A stretch of 64,000 nucleotides of DNA from Neurospora crassa OR74A (taxonomy: Eukaryota > Ascomycota > Sordariomycetes > Sordariales > Sordariaceae): NCBI RefSeq assembly GCF_000182925.2, contig NC_026501.1, positions 3,410,001 to 3,474,000 on the forward strand, read 5' to 3'. The notes below the pieces were generated by a model that was not told the DNA's origin, ran no database searches, and saw only the letters and a program-made list of their open reading frames with translations. Positions 49,335-61,800 of the stretch are shown piece after piece. Position 1 is the stretch's first letter. Every line of letters starts with the position of its first letter. The position numbers and the translations under genes are program-made.

Positions 49335-51100
49335 ATGCCGAATCTTGTAAGTTTTACTGCACAGTTGGCATTGTCGTTCAATCATGCAATTGGTTGTCCA
49401 CAGCCATGCTATGTTTGTACTAACTCAACCCCAACCCTGCAGCGGACGAGGAACCCGCGTTCACTCGCGAACGAAAATGACGAGAACAGTACAGCAACCA
49501 CGACACGTATGACGAGGGCCAAGGCGGCCACTCTCCATGTCGACGAATTGTCCATGCCCGCGAAAACCATGCAGACCAAAAAGACGACGATTTCGACAAC
49601 CACCGCCGCCACTGCCGCTCGCACTGTCGGTAAGCGGAATGCACTGGGCGACGTCAGCAATGTCACCAAGGTTGAAGTTGCGGGAACGAAGAAAGCGATT
49701 GCGAAGCCCGGCCTAGTTTCGAAGGCGGCCCAGCCGAGTGGCATCCAGAAGAAGACCACAACTGCTACGAGCCGTACTGCGACTACTGCCCGCCGTGCGT
49801 TATCCAACAAAGAGCCCAACAAGACGGTCGGCCCCAGTGCTGGTGCTGGCACCATTCCCGCCAAGCGCAAGCCTCCTCCGTCCACATCCAAGCTCGCCCC
49901 TATCAAGGAATCAGCACCTGTTGAAAATGAACCGGCCCGCAAGAAGATCCACGTCGAAGAGCCCGAGAAGAAGAAGGTTTCCAGGACTGAGGCCAAGGAG
50001 AACGATGCTCCCTCCAAGGCTGTGAAGCCGATGGCCGAGCCCCCCGCTCCCGTCGTCCGCGATGTCGTCCCTGTTCAGTCAGTGTATCCGCCAGGTGTTA
50101 AGGACCTTGACACTGAAGACCTCGAGGATCCTCTTATGGTTGCCGAGTATGCGACGGAAATTTTCGAGTACCTCCGCGACCTCGAGTGCAAATCAGTGCC
50201 GAACCCTCAGTACATGAGCCACCAGGACGACCTCGAGTGGAAGACTCGTGGCATTCTCATCGACTGGCTCATTGAAGTTCATACTCGGTTTCATCTGCTG
50301 CCCGAGACGCTGTTCCTTGCCGTTAACATCATCGATCGTTTTTTGAGCGAAAAGGTCGTCCAGCTCGATCGTCTTCAGCTCGTGGGTATCACTGCAATGT
50401 TTGTTGCCTCCAAGTACGAGGAGGTCCTCTCCCCCCATATTGCCAACTTTCGCCACGTTGCAGATGACGGCTTTACTGAAGCTGAGATCCTCAGTGCTGA
50501 GCGTTTCATTCTATCGACCCTCAACTACGACCTTAGCTACCCCAACCCTATGAACTTTCTCCGCCGCATCTCCAAGGCAGACAACTACGATATTCAATCC
50601 CGTACCCTTGGCAAGTACCTGATGGAGATCAGCTTGCTGGACCATCGCTTCATGCCTTACCGTCCCAGCCATGTCGCTGCTGCTGCTATGTACTTGGCAC
50701 GATTGATCCTTGGCCGCGGAGAATGGGTAAGTTATACAGATGGATTTATAATACTCGCCATATCATCCTGTGGCTAATACTCATAATAACAGGACAAGAC
50801 TATCGCCTACTATGCTGGCTATACCGAGGAGGAGATCGAGCCTGTATTCCATCTCATGGTTGACTATCTGGCCCGTCCCGTTATTCATGAAGCATTCTTC
50901 AAGAAGTATGGCAGCAAGAAGTTCCTCAAAGGTATGTCAAACAACCGGCCTTGCTTGTCTCGTAATCTTATTCTGACATCTTCTCAGCCTCCATCCTTAC
51001 TCGGCAGTGGGCCAAGAAGAACGCTGTTCTCTATGGCGTTGTTGACGCCGAGATCCCACTTGACAAGCTCAAGGACCGCCCCGTTGACCAGCTGCCTTAA
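49335..51100 (+). CDS. G2/mitotic B-type cyclin
   Basis: Exons 49335-49346, 49443-50726, 50793-50931 and 50988-51100 give 515 residues; the 12-base first exon (MPNL) joins RTRNPRSLANEN. Partner of the mitotic CDK (Cdc2), driving entry into mitosis. A destruction box RNALGDVSN lies at residues 69-77 and a KEN box at 189-191, both APC/C degrons. The cyclin box is complete: RGILIDWLIEVHTRF, ETLFLAVNIIDRFLS, QLVGITAMFVASKYEEV, then the second fold with MEISLLDHRFMPYRPS. The stretch between the degrons is Lys/Thr/Ala-rich. The first intron (96 nt) has no in-frame stop, so unspliced mRNA would encode 32 extra residues. Degron content and length fit Clb/NimE-type cyclins. Confidence 0.95.
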
Positions 51101-52165
51101 GCTTGTTTGGGTGCAGCTGCGTTCACGGGCTAGCATTTGGGTTCTGGCCCATACAATGTTCTCAAAAGAGGCTACGATGCGGTTGGATCTCGCTAGCGCT
51201 TGACGACATATCATGAAGTTATAGATGACGGTATGCCTTTTGTCTCTGAACCCAATGGAGACCGCGTTCGTCCAATTTTCCTATTCTCTCTCTCAAAAAA
51301 AAAAGCATCCTATTACCTGCTTGATGCACAGGGAACCGGCTCTAGGAAACACGGCGAGGGTTAATCACCTGGTCCGCGCCGACGGGCTGGCTTTTGTTTT
51401 TCCTTCATCTTTCCGGCATGGCAGGTTTTTGTTTTGCACTGCTCCTTATTTACACGCTCAAACTTTTCTTTGCGGTGGCGCCAGGTGTCAAGGGAAATCA
51501 GGGAGAGAGGCGTAGAGGTATCTCTTTATTTCATGTTCCTCCGTGCAGAGGGCCTCAAAGGTATGGTTAGGTTGCGGTTTCTCATTGTTTACCCCCCCCC
51601 ACGGTTCGGCACGGAATTTATCATTACTGTTCTATTGCTGCTGCTCTCTCCAGATATCGGATTCTGCGCACAATCAAGCTCGGTGCATGGTGTGAATGAT
51701 ACAAGGAGAGAAGATGTATGTCAGTTACTGTGTGGTCGTTATGAAGAAACGGCTTTAGCGAAAGAGAAAACAACAAAAACGGTGATCCACTGGGAGGCAA
51801 TGAACGCATGTCGTGGGAAGGTTGGGGAAAAGTACTACTGTACATACATACATTCTGACGGATTACAAAGTCCTCATCTGAATGGACTGATTTTCAGTTC
51901 GAGGCACACGGAATGGGAAGCATATGCATGAAGCAAGTGCCTGAGCAAATGTGATTCTTCCTTGTGGCTGTATTGATGATGAATGTGAGGTGTTCTCAGG
52001 ATGGAATGGATCAAGGTTCTAGTGTATACAGTAGCGATACCCCAGACTTTATCGAGGACAGATGATGATGATTGAACAATAATGTTAGCGTATTCGTAAT
52101 TAGTCAAACGGAGGAGAAGGCCAGATGTCCAGTCGAGGCTGTAGTTGTGAGTGTCCTTACCAGTT

Positions 52166-52190
52166 GGGGGGGGGGGGGGGGGGGGGGGGG
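52166..52190. repeat. G25 homopolymer
   Basis: 25 consecutive G on the plus strand, in intergenic DNA. Likely length-variable and prone to quadruplex formation. Confidence 0.9.
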
Positions 52191-52444
52191 TGGCATTCCA
52201 AAGCCAAGCAGGCTCTAAACTGAAACTATTCTGGCCGGTTCGGAGATTGTCTCATTCCAGTGCAATGAAAATGCTTCTATTATTGCTTGAAGACTACTGG
52301 GCAGGTTAAAGTACAGAGTTTTGGGGACTATTTTGAGGAACACTCGACTCCAACCCTCCAAATCCAACCGGCCCTCCTTAACGCTCCGGCCAGGTTCTTC
52401 GTGTTGGCTTGGTATCATTCTCCAAGGCGCTTGGCTTTTCAGTT

Positions 52445-52800
52445 TCATGGCTTTTGAGTTTCCTGATCTTCAACCTCCCGGTCTTTGACTTCCTACTCTA
52501 AGACTTCTTGGTGTTCCACCTCTTGGCTATCTACGTTGTTATCTGTGACCTCTTGGTTTTGTAGATTCCTGGTTTGAAAATTGGTCATTCGGAGCTTGAG
52601 CCGAGTCTCCGGCTCAATTATACTATAGACGAGCTTTCGTGGGCTGTTAACAGTATGTCCAACTGAACGATCCTGGGCTATGGCATCTGTGGCCTTAATT
52701 CCGTCTGGTTGAACAGTGCCAGGTTCACCTTCGGGCTTGGTGTCTGGGGGGCTCTGTAGCCTCAATTTCGACCTTCTTGTGTTCCGACGCTGACCATTGT
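52445..52800 (-). pseudogene. Relic of a repetitive Gln/Glu/Val-rich coding sequence
   Basis: On the minus strand a frame runs from about 52800 to a TAG at 52493 and ends in degenerate repeats NQEVTD, SQEVEHQEV. After the TAG the same pattern continues in the same frame (EVKDREVEDQET) to a TGA. The start, if any, is not an ATG in this frame. I read it as the decayed end of a repeat-rich protein gene; it could also be chance low complexity. No family recognised. Confidence 0.35.
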
Positions 52801-53255
52801 GACCTCTGTTACAAGGTGATTATACAAGGTCAACTGGTGATGTTGTTAAAACACTTTATGGAAGTACGAAGTGAGTCCAATGCATGGGGCTCATGACATG
52901 GACATAGAATGTACAGATATGACGAAGCGATTCAATTGTCAGTTTTCTGGACATCGTTTGCTGTAAGGCAGTGGAGTCGACAAGACAATTCCTCGATAGC
53001 AGCACGGTGTTACCTGCTACATACTTCATGCCATATGCAGTTCTCTATCCTGGAAAAGAAAAGAAAAAAAAAAAAAGAAAGAAAGAAGGAAAAAAGAAAA
53101 GCGATACATCTCCCTCGAGGCCAATATCTTGACCTATAACTGGTTTTTTTCATCAACCGGCCGCCGGAGCATTTGCATCTCTACAATCCACACATGCCAC
53201 CATCCCAGAGCTCATTTCGTCATCCTGAGGGACCCCCACACCCCCCTTCCCATCA

Positions 53256-54209
53256 TCAGTGCACCGCACCAACCGAGGCACGCTGGCCAGCAGTCATGTC
53301 CGTCGAGCTGTGTCGACATGATACGTGCCGTCGAGAAGTCATCATTCTCCGCTTGGCTGCCCTACACCTAGAGACAAAGCTCCTAACGATGGCCTGATGA
53401 ATCGGTTGCTTCATGACATCGCTGGGTCCGAAGGTTGGGATCATGGATGCGTCTGCAATGACAGACCACTCATCTGACGCGAATCCTGCTGAGTCGGTGG
53501 TCACCACCATGTCTACCACACTTCTCCTCGTCCCTCGCGGGTGCTGATAGGAAAAGGGCATGCGCATTGTCGACATGTTGGCGTCGAAGTTGATGGGCCC
53601 GCTATCCCGTCGCCGGTCGTTCCAAGAAACCATTTCCGTGTCCTCGAACTCTTCCACGGTCGAAAAGGCAATGTCGACCAAGTCAAAGCCAGGGGAGAGG
53701 GGTGTTGGCGCCAAACTGTCGCTGCCATCTTCGTCTGAGGGAACTATCAAGATGCTGCTGGGTACCGTGATGATCTTGGTAGACGCGGACGGTGTGTAGC
53801 CGTCATCATCTTCTTGTCGGCTTCGCTTGCGGGACCGTAGCGTCCGCGAACTGACTCTCAGAGTAGCGCGAAGGGGTGTGGGCGGCACTTCGTCGGGCCT
53901 TCCCAGGGATCGCTCAACCGCCACGCATCCATTGGATGCCTTGGGGGTTGTTGTTGTTGTGGTTGCTACCAGATGGTTGGCCATAAATTGACCAAGCTCG
54001 GGAGCGATTCCTGCGTCGGCGAGTCGGGTCCTGAAAGAGCAGGGATCATATCTTTTGGCGAGAGCCACGATGGGGGTAGTTGGTACCGGCGACTCTACTG
54101 CCCTTCTCTTGTCTTCCTTCTTGCTTCGGACCCGTTTCCGGGACATGAGGCGCCTAAGTCTGCCATTGATGCTATCGGGGTCTTGGGAGGTGGTGAAAGG
54201 GAGCGCCAT
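53256..54209 (-). CDS. Hypothetical protein, basic and disordered
   Basis: Single exon of 317 residues from an ATG with A at -3 and G at +4 (MALPFTTSQD); an in-frame ATG at 54374 would add 55 residues. No domain recognised. The N-terminus is Lys/Arg-rich (LRRLMSRKRVRSKKEDKRR) and could be a nuclear localisation signal; a Thr run (TTTTTTPKAS) follows, then RSRKRSRQEDDDGY, then acidic Ser/Pro-rich segments and a charged C-terminus. Coding support comes from length, strong start context and absence of stops rather than from homology. It lies between intergenic regions, with the cyclin about 2 kb away. Confidence 0.55.
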   Translation of the reverse strand: MALPFTTSQDPDSINGRLRRLMSRKRVRSKKEDKRRAVESPVPTTPIVALAKRYDPCSFRTRLADAGIAPELGQFMANHLVATTTTTTPKASNGCVAVERSLGRPDEVPPTPLRATLRVSSRTLRSRKRSRQEDDDGYTPSASTKIITVPSSILIVPSDEDGSDSLAPTPLSPGFDLVDIAFSTVEEFEDTEMVSWNDRRRDSGPINFDANMSTMRMPFSYQHPRGTRRSVVDMVVTTDSAGFASDEWSVIADASMIPTFGPSDVMKQPIHQAIVRSFVSRCRAAKRRMMTSRRHVSCRHSSTDMTAGQRASVGAVH

Positions 54210-56559
54210 GTTTGCTTGAAGATGGATGAATGCGATCCTAGACTGAGCTAAGGATCTTGTGAATTTGTTCCGCTGAGAAGGTGATGTTGGTGGGCCGACG
54301 TGACCGAATGATGTCCGCCGAGGTGTTATTCTTGATTCTGCTGGCTGCAAGAAGGGGTATATTGCATTACTCAAAGGCTTGAAAGGGTGCTGGAGACGTG
54401 CTGAAAGGTGCCGGCACCTCTACTTTGGAGCTGCTGTCGTTCTGGTGTTTGCTTGTTGCGTAACTGTCTAGAGGTACCTAATTTGAATGAGGGACTGTTT
54501 GGCTCTGCGCATCGTCGAATCCAGGCTCCTGGCGGCAGGCGTGGCTCAGCAAGCACAGCTATGTGCCTAGCGTAACCGTACGTCTCCAGCTGCCTTGTGA
54601 TGCAGTAAGGTTTATGCCGTTAAGAGAAGTGACCAACGCCCGGTGTGCGACCAGCGCTCCTTGTGCGTAGAGGACCAGAGCTCTAAAGTGCAGGACTTGA
54701 AGCTATGTTCCTTCCTTCAGCCGAGAGGCTTGGTGGGTGGATGATGGAGAGGGAGTGAGAGTGGAGGCTTCCGGATGAAGCGGTGACCACAAAAGTGCAA
54801 GTGCAACTGTCGACTTTGTTGTTCCCGATCACTCGCTCTTTCGTTAGGCCGGGCGACCCGACGTCATGGAGCGTCAGACGAAACGTTCGACTGGTGGCAG
54901 CTGTCTCCCAGCAAGCTCCGTGCGACGGAAGACGGAAGTCAAATGGAAGGCAGGCGGGAAAAGAGCTTGAGGCGGAAGGTGAAGCTGCACAGAAGCTTTC
55001 GGGACATGATGTCTACATCCCATGGGGCATGCGGCTTGCTTCGTGCTGACACGCGTCTCTCTTTAAATAACAAGGCGACATGGGGGCACCTGTAACCACT
55101 CGTGCCCCCACATGGGAACGTCTGGACCAGTGTACGACGCTCTTATTAGCCTGGACAAGCTGACATGCTGGAACACAGGTTCACCTGATGCCGAGGAGGG
55201 TGTGGGTGGGTAGGTAGGTATGTTGCGCTGGTGAGTAAAACGTCCGAGTAAGGACCAAAAAGTGGAATGACACGAACCATGTTGAGCTTGGTGCCCGACC
55301 GACATACTACCAAACAAAGTGACCACTCTTGAAAGCACCCCCAGCAACAAGCGGGAGGCGGACCACACAGAGGCGGCAAAGGCGCTCAGGAAGTTGCAAA
55401 GTTGTAAGAACAGCTTTGATGGACTGTGAGGTGTAATCACGGGCCGGGCCTTTCGCGTCACCGCCTTCCCGTCGCTGGCCCCCCAAGGCTGGGCAACTCT
55501 GTAGCGAATCCAAGACGGCCACATGTATCTGGGGGAAATTGCTAGCTTGCAAAGTAGCACCCCAGTAGTCAGCAAACCCGCGTGCGTATTGACTGCGGAT
55601 GTCTATCATGTGGCTCATCGTGATCGTGCAATGGAGACAGACCGACCCTTCCAATTCTTGCTGCTCCGTACTTTCCCGGGCAAAGCCAAGAGACACCGGA
55701 GCACGAAGCAGAGATCGGGACCGAAGAATTGGTCTAGCAAGCCGGACATCGGTACTACGATCCGAGACCCACATCGGGCCCCATACCGGTAGATCAGCCC
55801 CGCTGCCCCACAGTCGACGGACCCACGGGAACGCAATCCCGGTTATCAATCCCACTCCTTCTGTTCATCAAGAGTCAGGACAAGATATCTGAAACAGCCT
55901 GAGACATCCCAAGCATAAAACAAGCACCCTGTAGTGAGTTGGCAGAAGCAGTACAAAGGTTCTCAGCATGGCAATGAGGCATTTTTTGGGGGGTGTTTTA
56001 TGTGTCGACTTTCATTCGAGACAAGTTATTGTAAGTTGTCAGAATTATTTGACAGCATGACTATCATACGTAGTCTACCAAACGACATCAACTCATCAAA
56101 AATATCGTCACCACAAGACGGACCAAATAAAAAGAAACAAAAAGTAGACGAGTTCAAAGTCCGTAAAGACAAGACGCCGCTCGGAATAAAAATAAAACGC
56201 CCCTAGTTCCGACAATAAAGAAGCCTGCTGATTCCAGGCCATTTTCAATATTTGCAGCGAGAGACTCGAAACAAAGCCACGACAAGAATATATAACCTCA
56301 ACGCCGGGTCAGTATCCCTGTCAAGTCAGTCGGACATCAGCCGCCGACGTCAAGTTCCCAATACCTATTTTCCTTTCCCATCCTTATTCCCATTACTCCC
56401 CCAATTTGACATGTCCTCGTTTTCCTTCCTTCTGTCTGCCAGAGCTCGCGAGGGTCGGGGTTCTTTCTTTCTTTCTTTTCCCATTAACGTCACATCGTTC
56501 CTTTCTTGGCCGCCTATGTCCCAGTAGTAGGTTGATGCATGCCTGCTTCACCGCCCTTC
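54210..56559. other. Intergenic
   Basis: 2.3 kb upstream of the hypothetical gene at 53256-54209. Open frames of up to 182 codons occur on both strands (for example 55307-55855, minus) but none has a recognisable domain or splice pattern. Confidence 0.45.
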
Positions 56560-56913
56560 TCAAAAGGACGGCATCTGCATCTTCTCCTCCAGACTGCAAA
56601 AGTACATATCGTCCGTCGGTCTTGGCTCCAAGACATTTGTGAGCTCCTGGGGGCCGACCTTTTCTTCCTCGTCCTCGGGTTCTGAAGGCACCAATCGAAT
56701 GCCGAACAAAGAGCTCATGTTGCTGCCGGCGCGGTTGAGCGTGCTGCGGCTGGCCGTCGAGCTGGTTGGCGATACGAGTCTTTCCACCTCGCCGTCTGAG
56801 CTGCTAGTCCGGGACGAGGACGACGATGAGCGGGACCGGCGGCTTCGTAACGAGGTACGGAGACCGTGGGGGGTGAGACGAGCGGCAAGGGAGTGGAAGC
56901 GTGAGTTGTGCAT
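56560..56913 (-). CDS. Small hypothetical Ser/Arg-rich protein
   Basis: 117 residues, single exon, ATG with A at -3 (MHNSRFHSLAARLTPHGL). The N-terminal third is an amphipathic basic segment; a Ser/Arg run (RSRRSRSSSSSSRTSSS) follows; the C-terminal half is acidic (EPEDEEEKVGPQEL). No family recognised. The sharp change from basic to acidic and the good start context favour a real gene, but chance is possible. Confidence 0.45.
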   Translation of the reverse strand: MHNSRFHSLAARLTPHGLRTSLRSRRSRSSSSSSRTSSSDGEVERLVSPTSSTASRSTLNRAGSNMSSLFGIRLVPSEPEDEEEKVGPQELTNVLEPRPTDDMYFCSLEEKMQMPSF

Positions 56914-58876
56914 TTTGAGTGGTTGGCTGAGATGTGCGGATGTTTCTTTTTTCTTCTTTTGGTTCAGGTTGTTGCTGTCGTTGTCGTCAAAGAATGTGGA
57001 GTAACCCCGGTGGGTACGGTGAGTGGCAGCGTCTAAGGACGGTGATGTGTAGAGCGAGCGATAGGTATGATGAGACTGAGCAAAATCGTCTCTCTCAAGT
57101 GTTCGGAAGTCTTATGAAGCTGGGTTTCTTGCTGCTGAAAATGACTGGCTTGTTATACTGGGCTGGGCCGCAGATAGATTTGAAACCCAAATAATAATAA
57201 AAAGAGAGTGATGTGACAGAGACAGATTCGAATGAACAAGAAGCCGGCTCTTGGTTCGTTCTTTTTTTTTCAGTCAATGTACGGGAGACGGGAAGGTTGA
57301 GAACTGGACGGCGAGCTTGAGCTGACGAAGTAAAAGGGCAAAAGCCGGACTTGGAGCAGAGAAGTGGGCGAACGTCTCTTTAAAATAGACATCAGCACTA
57401 TTGATGACCGTCTTGATGGAAGTGCAAGGGTACCTAGACTTTCGATCCGTCACCTGGAGCCGGGAAGTCGCTCCCAAAGGGGGGTGAGGGTGGTCCGGTG
57501 TCGTCGACGTGCAATTGCTCCCCCCGTTGAAACATTGCACAGAGATGAGTGGCAGAAAGAGAGAAAGGGTCCGGGAATGCCAAGGGAAAATGGAAACCAC
57601 TACTACCCTGCCTGACTGTCGTCCATTCGAGGGACTACCTAAGTAAGTCGCAAGGGGATAATGGAAAGGTTAAATCGGTCATGCATTCCATTTCATGAAA
57701 CAGGACCAACGGTTCCGGAAAAGAAGGTGATTGTGATGCAAGGAGACGCCAACCGTCAACCAAGCCAACAGCCCAGACTCGACTCACTACGAGAGCACAA
57801 ATTACCAACCTAGGCCATGATACCGACAATCGGTTCTCTTAGGTTTGCGAATCGTTGATCATCATTGGGGTTTTTCCAGCTCTCTTGCTTATTGCGATGC
57901 AGTGCCTGTGGGGAGCCATGCACAGATATGGGGAAGACCGTGGACAAGGACGGGGACGGGGACAGCCTTGAAAAGGACAGGTGCCATCATGCAATGGGAG
58001 TCTGGCCAGACCATCCAAGTGGTGAAACAAGTTCCGAATCTTCGCTTTTTGCCCTGGTTAAGCGGGCCCTTTTGAAACCAGCACAGGCTCGATGGGATGG
58101 TGGATTCAAATCGCCAAGGGGCACTTAGTGTAGACATGACATGACATACATTAACAGATTGATGCGAGAAATGCACTGGATGTTGTTAGTATCCCCCACA
58201 CATCCAGGGGGAGGGCGCACGTTGGAGCGGTCTCAGGGGTATTGGAAAAAGCGACACCTAGTTGCATGTGTTTCACAAGGAACATCACAAACCTTGAGGT
58301 TATCCTCGCCTCTGTCAATGTTACCCATCAACGCCCTTTTGCCCTCAGTTGGTTGTCGCTATATGATGAGTTGCCGGTGGAATAGTAACCATCACTGCCG
58401 GACATGATTCCTAGGCAAAACCTAAGCCACCTCCTCGTGTGCCTGCATTACTGCATAACATCATGACAGCTTAAGTAGCCTCAAGGACCATTCTTCGCAT
58501 TACTGGACATTGTTTATCTGACTACCAATGACTCCCTAGCTCCCTCCCCATCCATGTCGAATATTCCGTATTGAGCTTTCCCTTGTCTCCTCCAAGCCCA
58601 GATCACAAACAGAGGCAGACGAGACAAAGTCGTCAATGGCAAAAGAGACATAAATGGATGATCCTTCTGTATCCAGTCCTTTAATCATCACGGTTCGGTG
58701 GCGAATCTGGTGGGATTGACCAAGCGAAGAACCACCACAGCTGCACTGAATGCGGAAACACCAACATGACGCCTCAGCTTGTACACCAAAAACGCAATAT
58801 GTATGCACAAATGAAATGATTATAGTACAAGATTATTTCGCCATAAGTTCTCGTCATCTTCGCATCTCCAATTGAT
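56914..58876. other. Intergenic, small gene promoter / CCH1 3' side
   Basis: About 2 kb without supported genes. It contains the upstream region of the small hypothetical gene and the CCH1 downstream region. Confidence 0.5.
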
Positions 58877-61800
58877 TTAGTAAGCCCCCGAGTATCCTCC
58901 CCCGGAAGCTCTTGACCCTCCTCCCCAATCCGTATCATTCTGGCTCCGTCTCATCGTCGCGCTCCTCCTGATACTGGCCACCCACACGGAATCATCCAGC
59001 ATCGAGCTGAGTTTCGAGGGACTGACGGAGCTTCCGCGCTTGGTACCCTCGCCGCCGGGGCTTCTTCCGCCATTATTATCATCCAGAGCACTCCCGCCAC
59101 CCAAGCCCATGCTATCCATCGTCCCTGACCCGCCGCCCCAGCCACCGGGCGAAGGGGCGTTTCCTCCTCCAATTCCTGAGGAATCGTGCAATTCGAAGCT
59201 GTAGGCATGCGTGTTGCGATGCGACACAGAGTTGGACGACTTGTTCATGCGAGGGCCGGCGAGTGGATGGCCGTATGAAGTATCAAACGACGAAAGGTCG
59301 GCGCTCGCCCCAGACCAGCTGCGGTGATGAGCTGTGCGAGCATCGTCTGCTGATAGAAAGGATGCGCCACCGCCGGGATTGACTGTACTGGAACCAGAGC
59401 CGAACGGATTCGTGAGTGTGGATTCGAAAAAATTTGTACCAGCAGCAGTACTGCTGCCGCTTCCGCTAGCTCTCGCACTGTTTTTGCTGTTGCTGTCCTT
59501 GTTTTGCTGTTCATTGTCTGTTTGATTTTCATGATCGTTATCCACGTAAATTTCAGGTACGCCCAGCTGTGGAATCGCCGTGAGCCGAGCAGACCGCTTG
59601 AGCTCCATGTGGCGCTGAAACTTGCGAGAGTAGTAAATCATGTCGAAGAACCCGAGGACGACGCGACGGTGTATTTCCTCCTCAACGCGTTGAAGACGTG
59701 AGCGGCGACGAAGGAATTCCTCGAGACTGTGAAATAATGTCAGCAATCAGTTGCGTCTTTGCTCGGCTTATGGGTTTCAGTACGCACCGTAAGCTCTTGC
59801 TGTCGTTAATAATCTTATAATGTGCCAGAATCATAAGAACAGTGGTAAAGGAAATGCCTCTTTCTGGATCCGCAGACACCATCACCTCCTCGAAGAAGAT
59901 GTTGAACCGCCGTCTGCGTTCGCGCACCTTAGCGACATCAATTTGTGATATCCGTTCGTTTAACTTTTTGAGATCCAAGCTAGTTTGAAACTGCGTGGTA
60001 CTAATGATCGAGGCATGTCTGATGCTTGACGTGTCTTCACCACGAACATCTTCGAGGATCTGGCGCACCGAGTCATGGCTTTCATAAATGCGCATCTCGA
60101 ACACGCCCGACAGTTCACCCAAGAGGCGCGGGAAAGCCTCCTTGCTGATAAATCCAGTCCCTGAAGGGTCAACACTGCGCCATGCTTCCTTGAAGCGCCG
60201 GAGCTCGTCCCGATCCACCATGGCAAGTCCGCTTGTCCGCTGGTATACGTACGAAAAACTTTCGTAAATCAGCGAAACAAACAAGTTAACAAAAATGTAC
60301 ATGCTGATGATGTTCCACGCGATGAAAAGAGCACGCGCCCATGCGGTGCTGCCGCAATCGCTGTCAGAGAAATTGGTGCTCTCCACACAAAGCGGCGGTT
60401 TGATCTTAGCAAAGTCTTCCATAACCTGATTCCAGCCCTCTCCGCAACTGAACCGGAAGAGTAGGATCAGGGCATTCGGCACCGTACGGAGATTGACATA
60501 GTAATCAGTGCTATTTCCGAAACGGGTGAGACTAAATGTCTGTGTAAGTGCAATCGCAAACACCAGAAAGAAAACGAGCCATGTGGCCAACAGGCTTCCG
60601 ATAGTTGTCAGACTGGCGGCAGCTGTCTTGAACAGTTGATCAAGCGCATCATTGCGGGGAATGAGCATTAGGACGATCGCCACCAGAAAGAACTTGTGTA
60701 ATTGAATGTACGTGTCCAGCTTCGTGTTCGTCATGAAAAGGATCGTCGTGGCGAATGCACCAGTAACAGTGATGAGGGAGAACATGTCCCAAGAACTCTT
60801 GCGAAAGCGGCTCCAGCCAAGCCCCACAATCCGAATCACGATGTTGGCGATGTAGATGAGTGTGAAGAGTAAGAACAAAGCGTCCCTGGTGTTTGTCCAC
60901 CAATCTGGCTCGCTGTAGAACTCGGAGAGAAGGAGTATAAGATGCAAGACCAGAACGCTGGTGATGGCCATATACCATTTCCCTCGCTTCTCAATGGCAC
61001 GTTTATGGCACCATATCTTCCACTTGTTCTTACTCTCGTCATATGAGCTTTTGGACGGCGAGATTTGGCGGAGAAGCTTCCGCAGCTCGAGCCAGGATCT
61101 TTGCTCGGCAGTCAGGAAAGCAACACCTGTTTGTTCAGTATAGTTCCTCATGAACACAGAGATAAAGAGCGTCAACACAAAGACTGTCGCCAATAGGTTG
61201 AAGACGACCAAGAACAACGCATTTCCTTGGCCGCTGTAGGGAGCCCCCGACTGCGGCTGCAAACCCCTACCGGTAATGGCTTGAAGAGCAAAAGACACGT
61301 CAACCCAGCCCTCTTGGCTCACAATCTGGAAAAGAATGAAGAGAGACGAGCCAAAATCGTCAAAGCTGAAGTATGGGTTCGCTACTGATCTCGGAGCAAG
61401 AACGGGCCAATTGTTGTTGTAAGGGGTGCTGTTCCATTCACCAAAGCAGTCATCCAGGCTGACTATTCCCTCCGAGCTGTCGTTGCATGCAAGCAGTTTA
61501 CCGTGGAAAAGGTTGACCCCATAAATAGCAAAGGGAATAAGGAGGGATATAGAAACGAAAGCAGCGCTCAAGATCTTCCACCCACCCACGATGAGGAGCG
61601 AGTGGAAAGTGTCCATCGCACTTTCGCTGATGTTGAGCAGGCGCAGGGCCCTTAATGCTTTGAAGGCACCCACAGCTCTAGACACGGCTCCGTTTCGGGT
61701 AAATAGAGTGATGACGTTGATCCAAAGAGTTATGAGCACAATGGCATCAATCACACCCCAGGTGCTGCGGAAGTATGCATTTGGTGTCCAAAGAAAGCCG

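Larger units (their letters stand above)
51101..53255. other. Intergenic, cyclin 3' side
   Basis: About 2.1 kb without an intact supported gene. It holds the G25 run at 52166-52190 and a possible relic of a repetitive coding sequence at about 52445-52800 (see separate entries), then an A/AG-rich tract at 53055-53100. Confidence 0.5.

Noticed and set aside
55307-55855. 182-codon frame, minus strand
   Set aside because: Frames overlap on both strands with no domain, so chance in GC-rich sequence is likelier.
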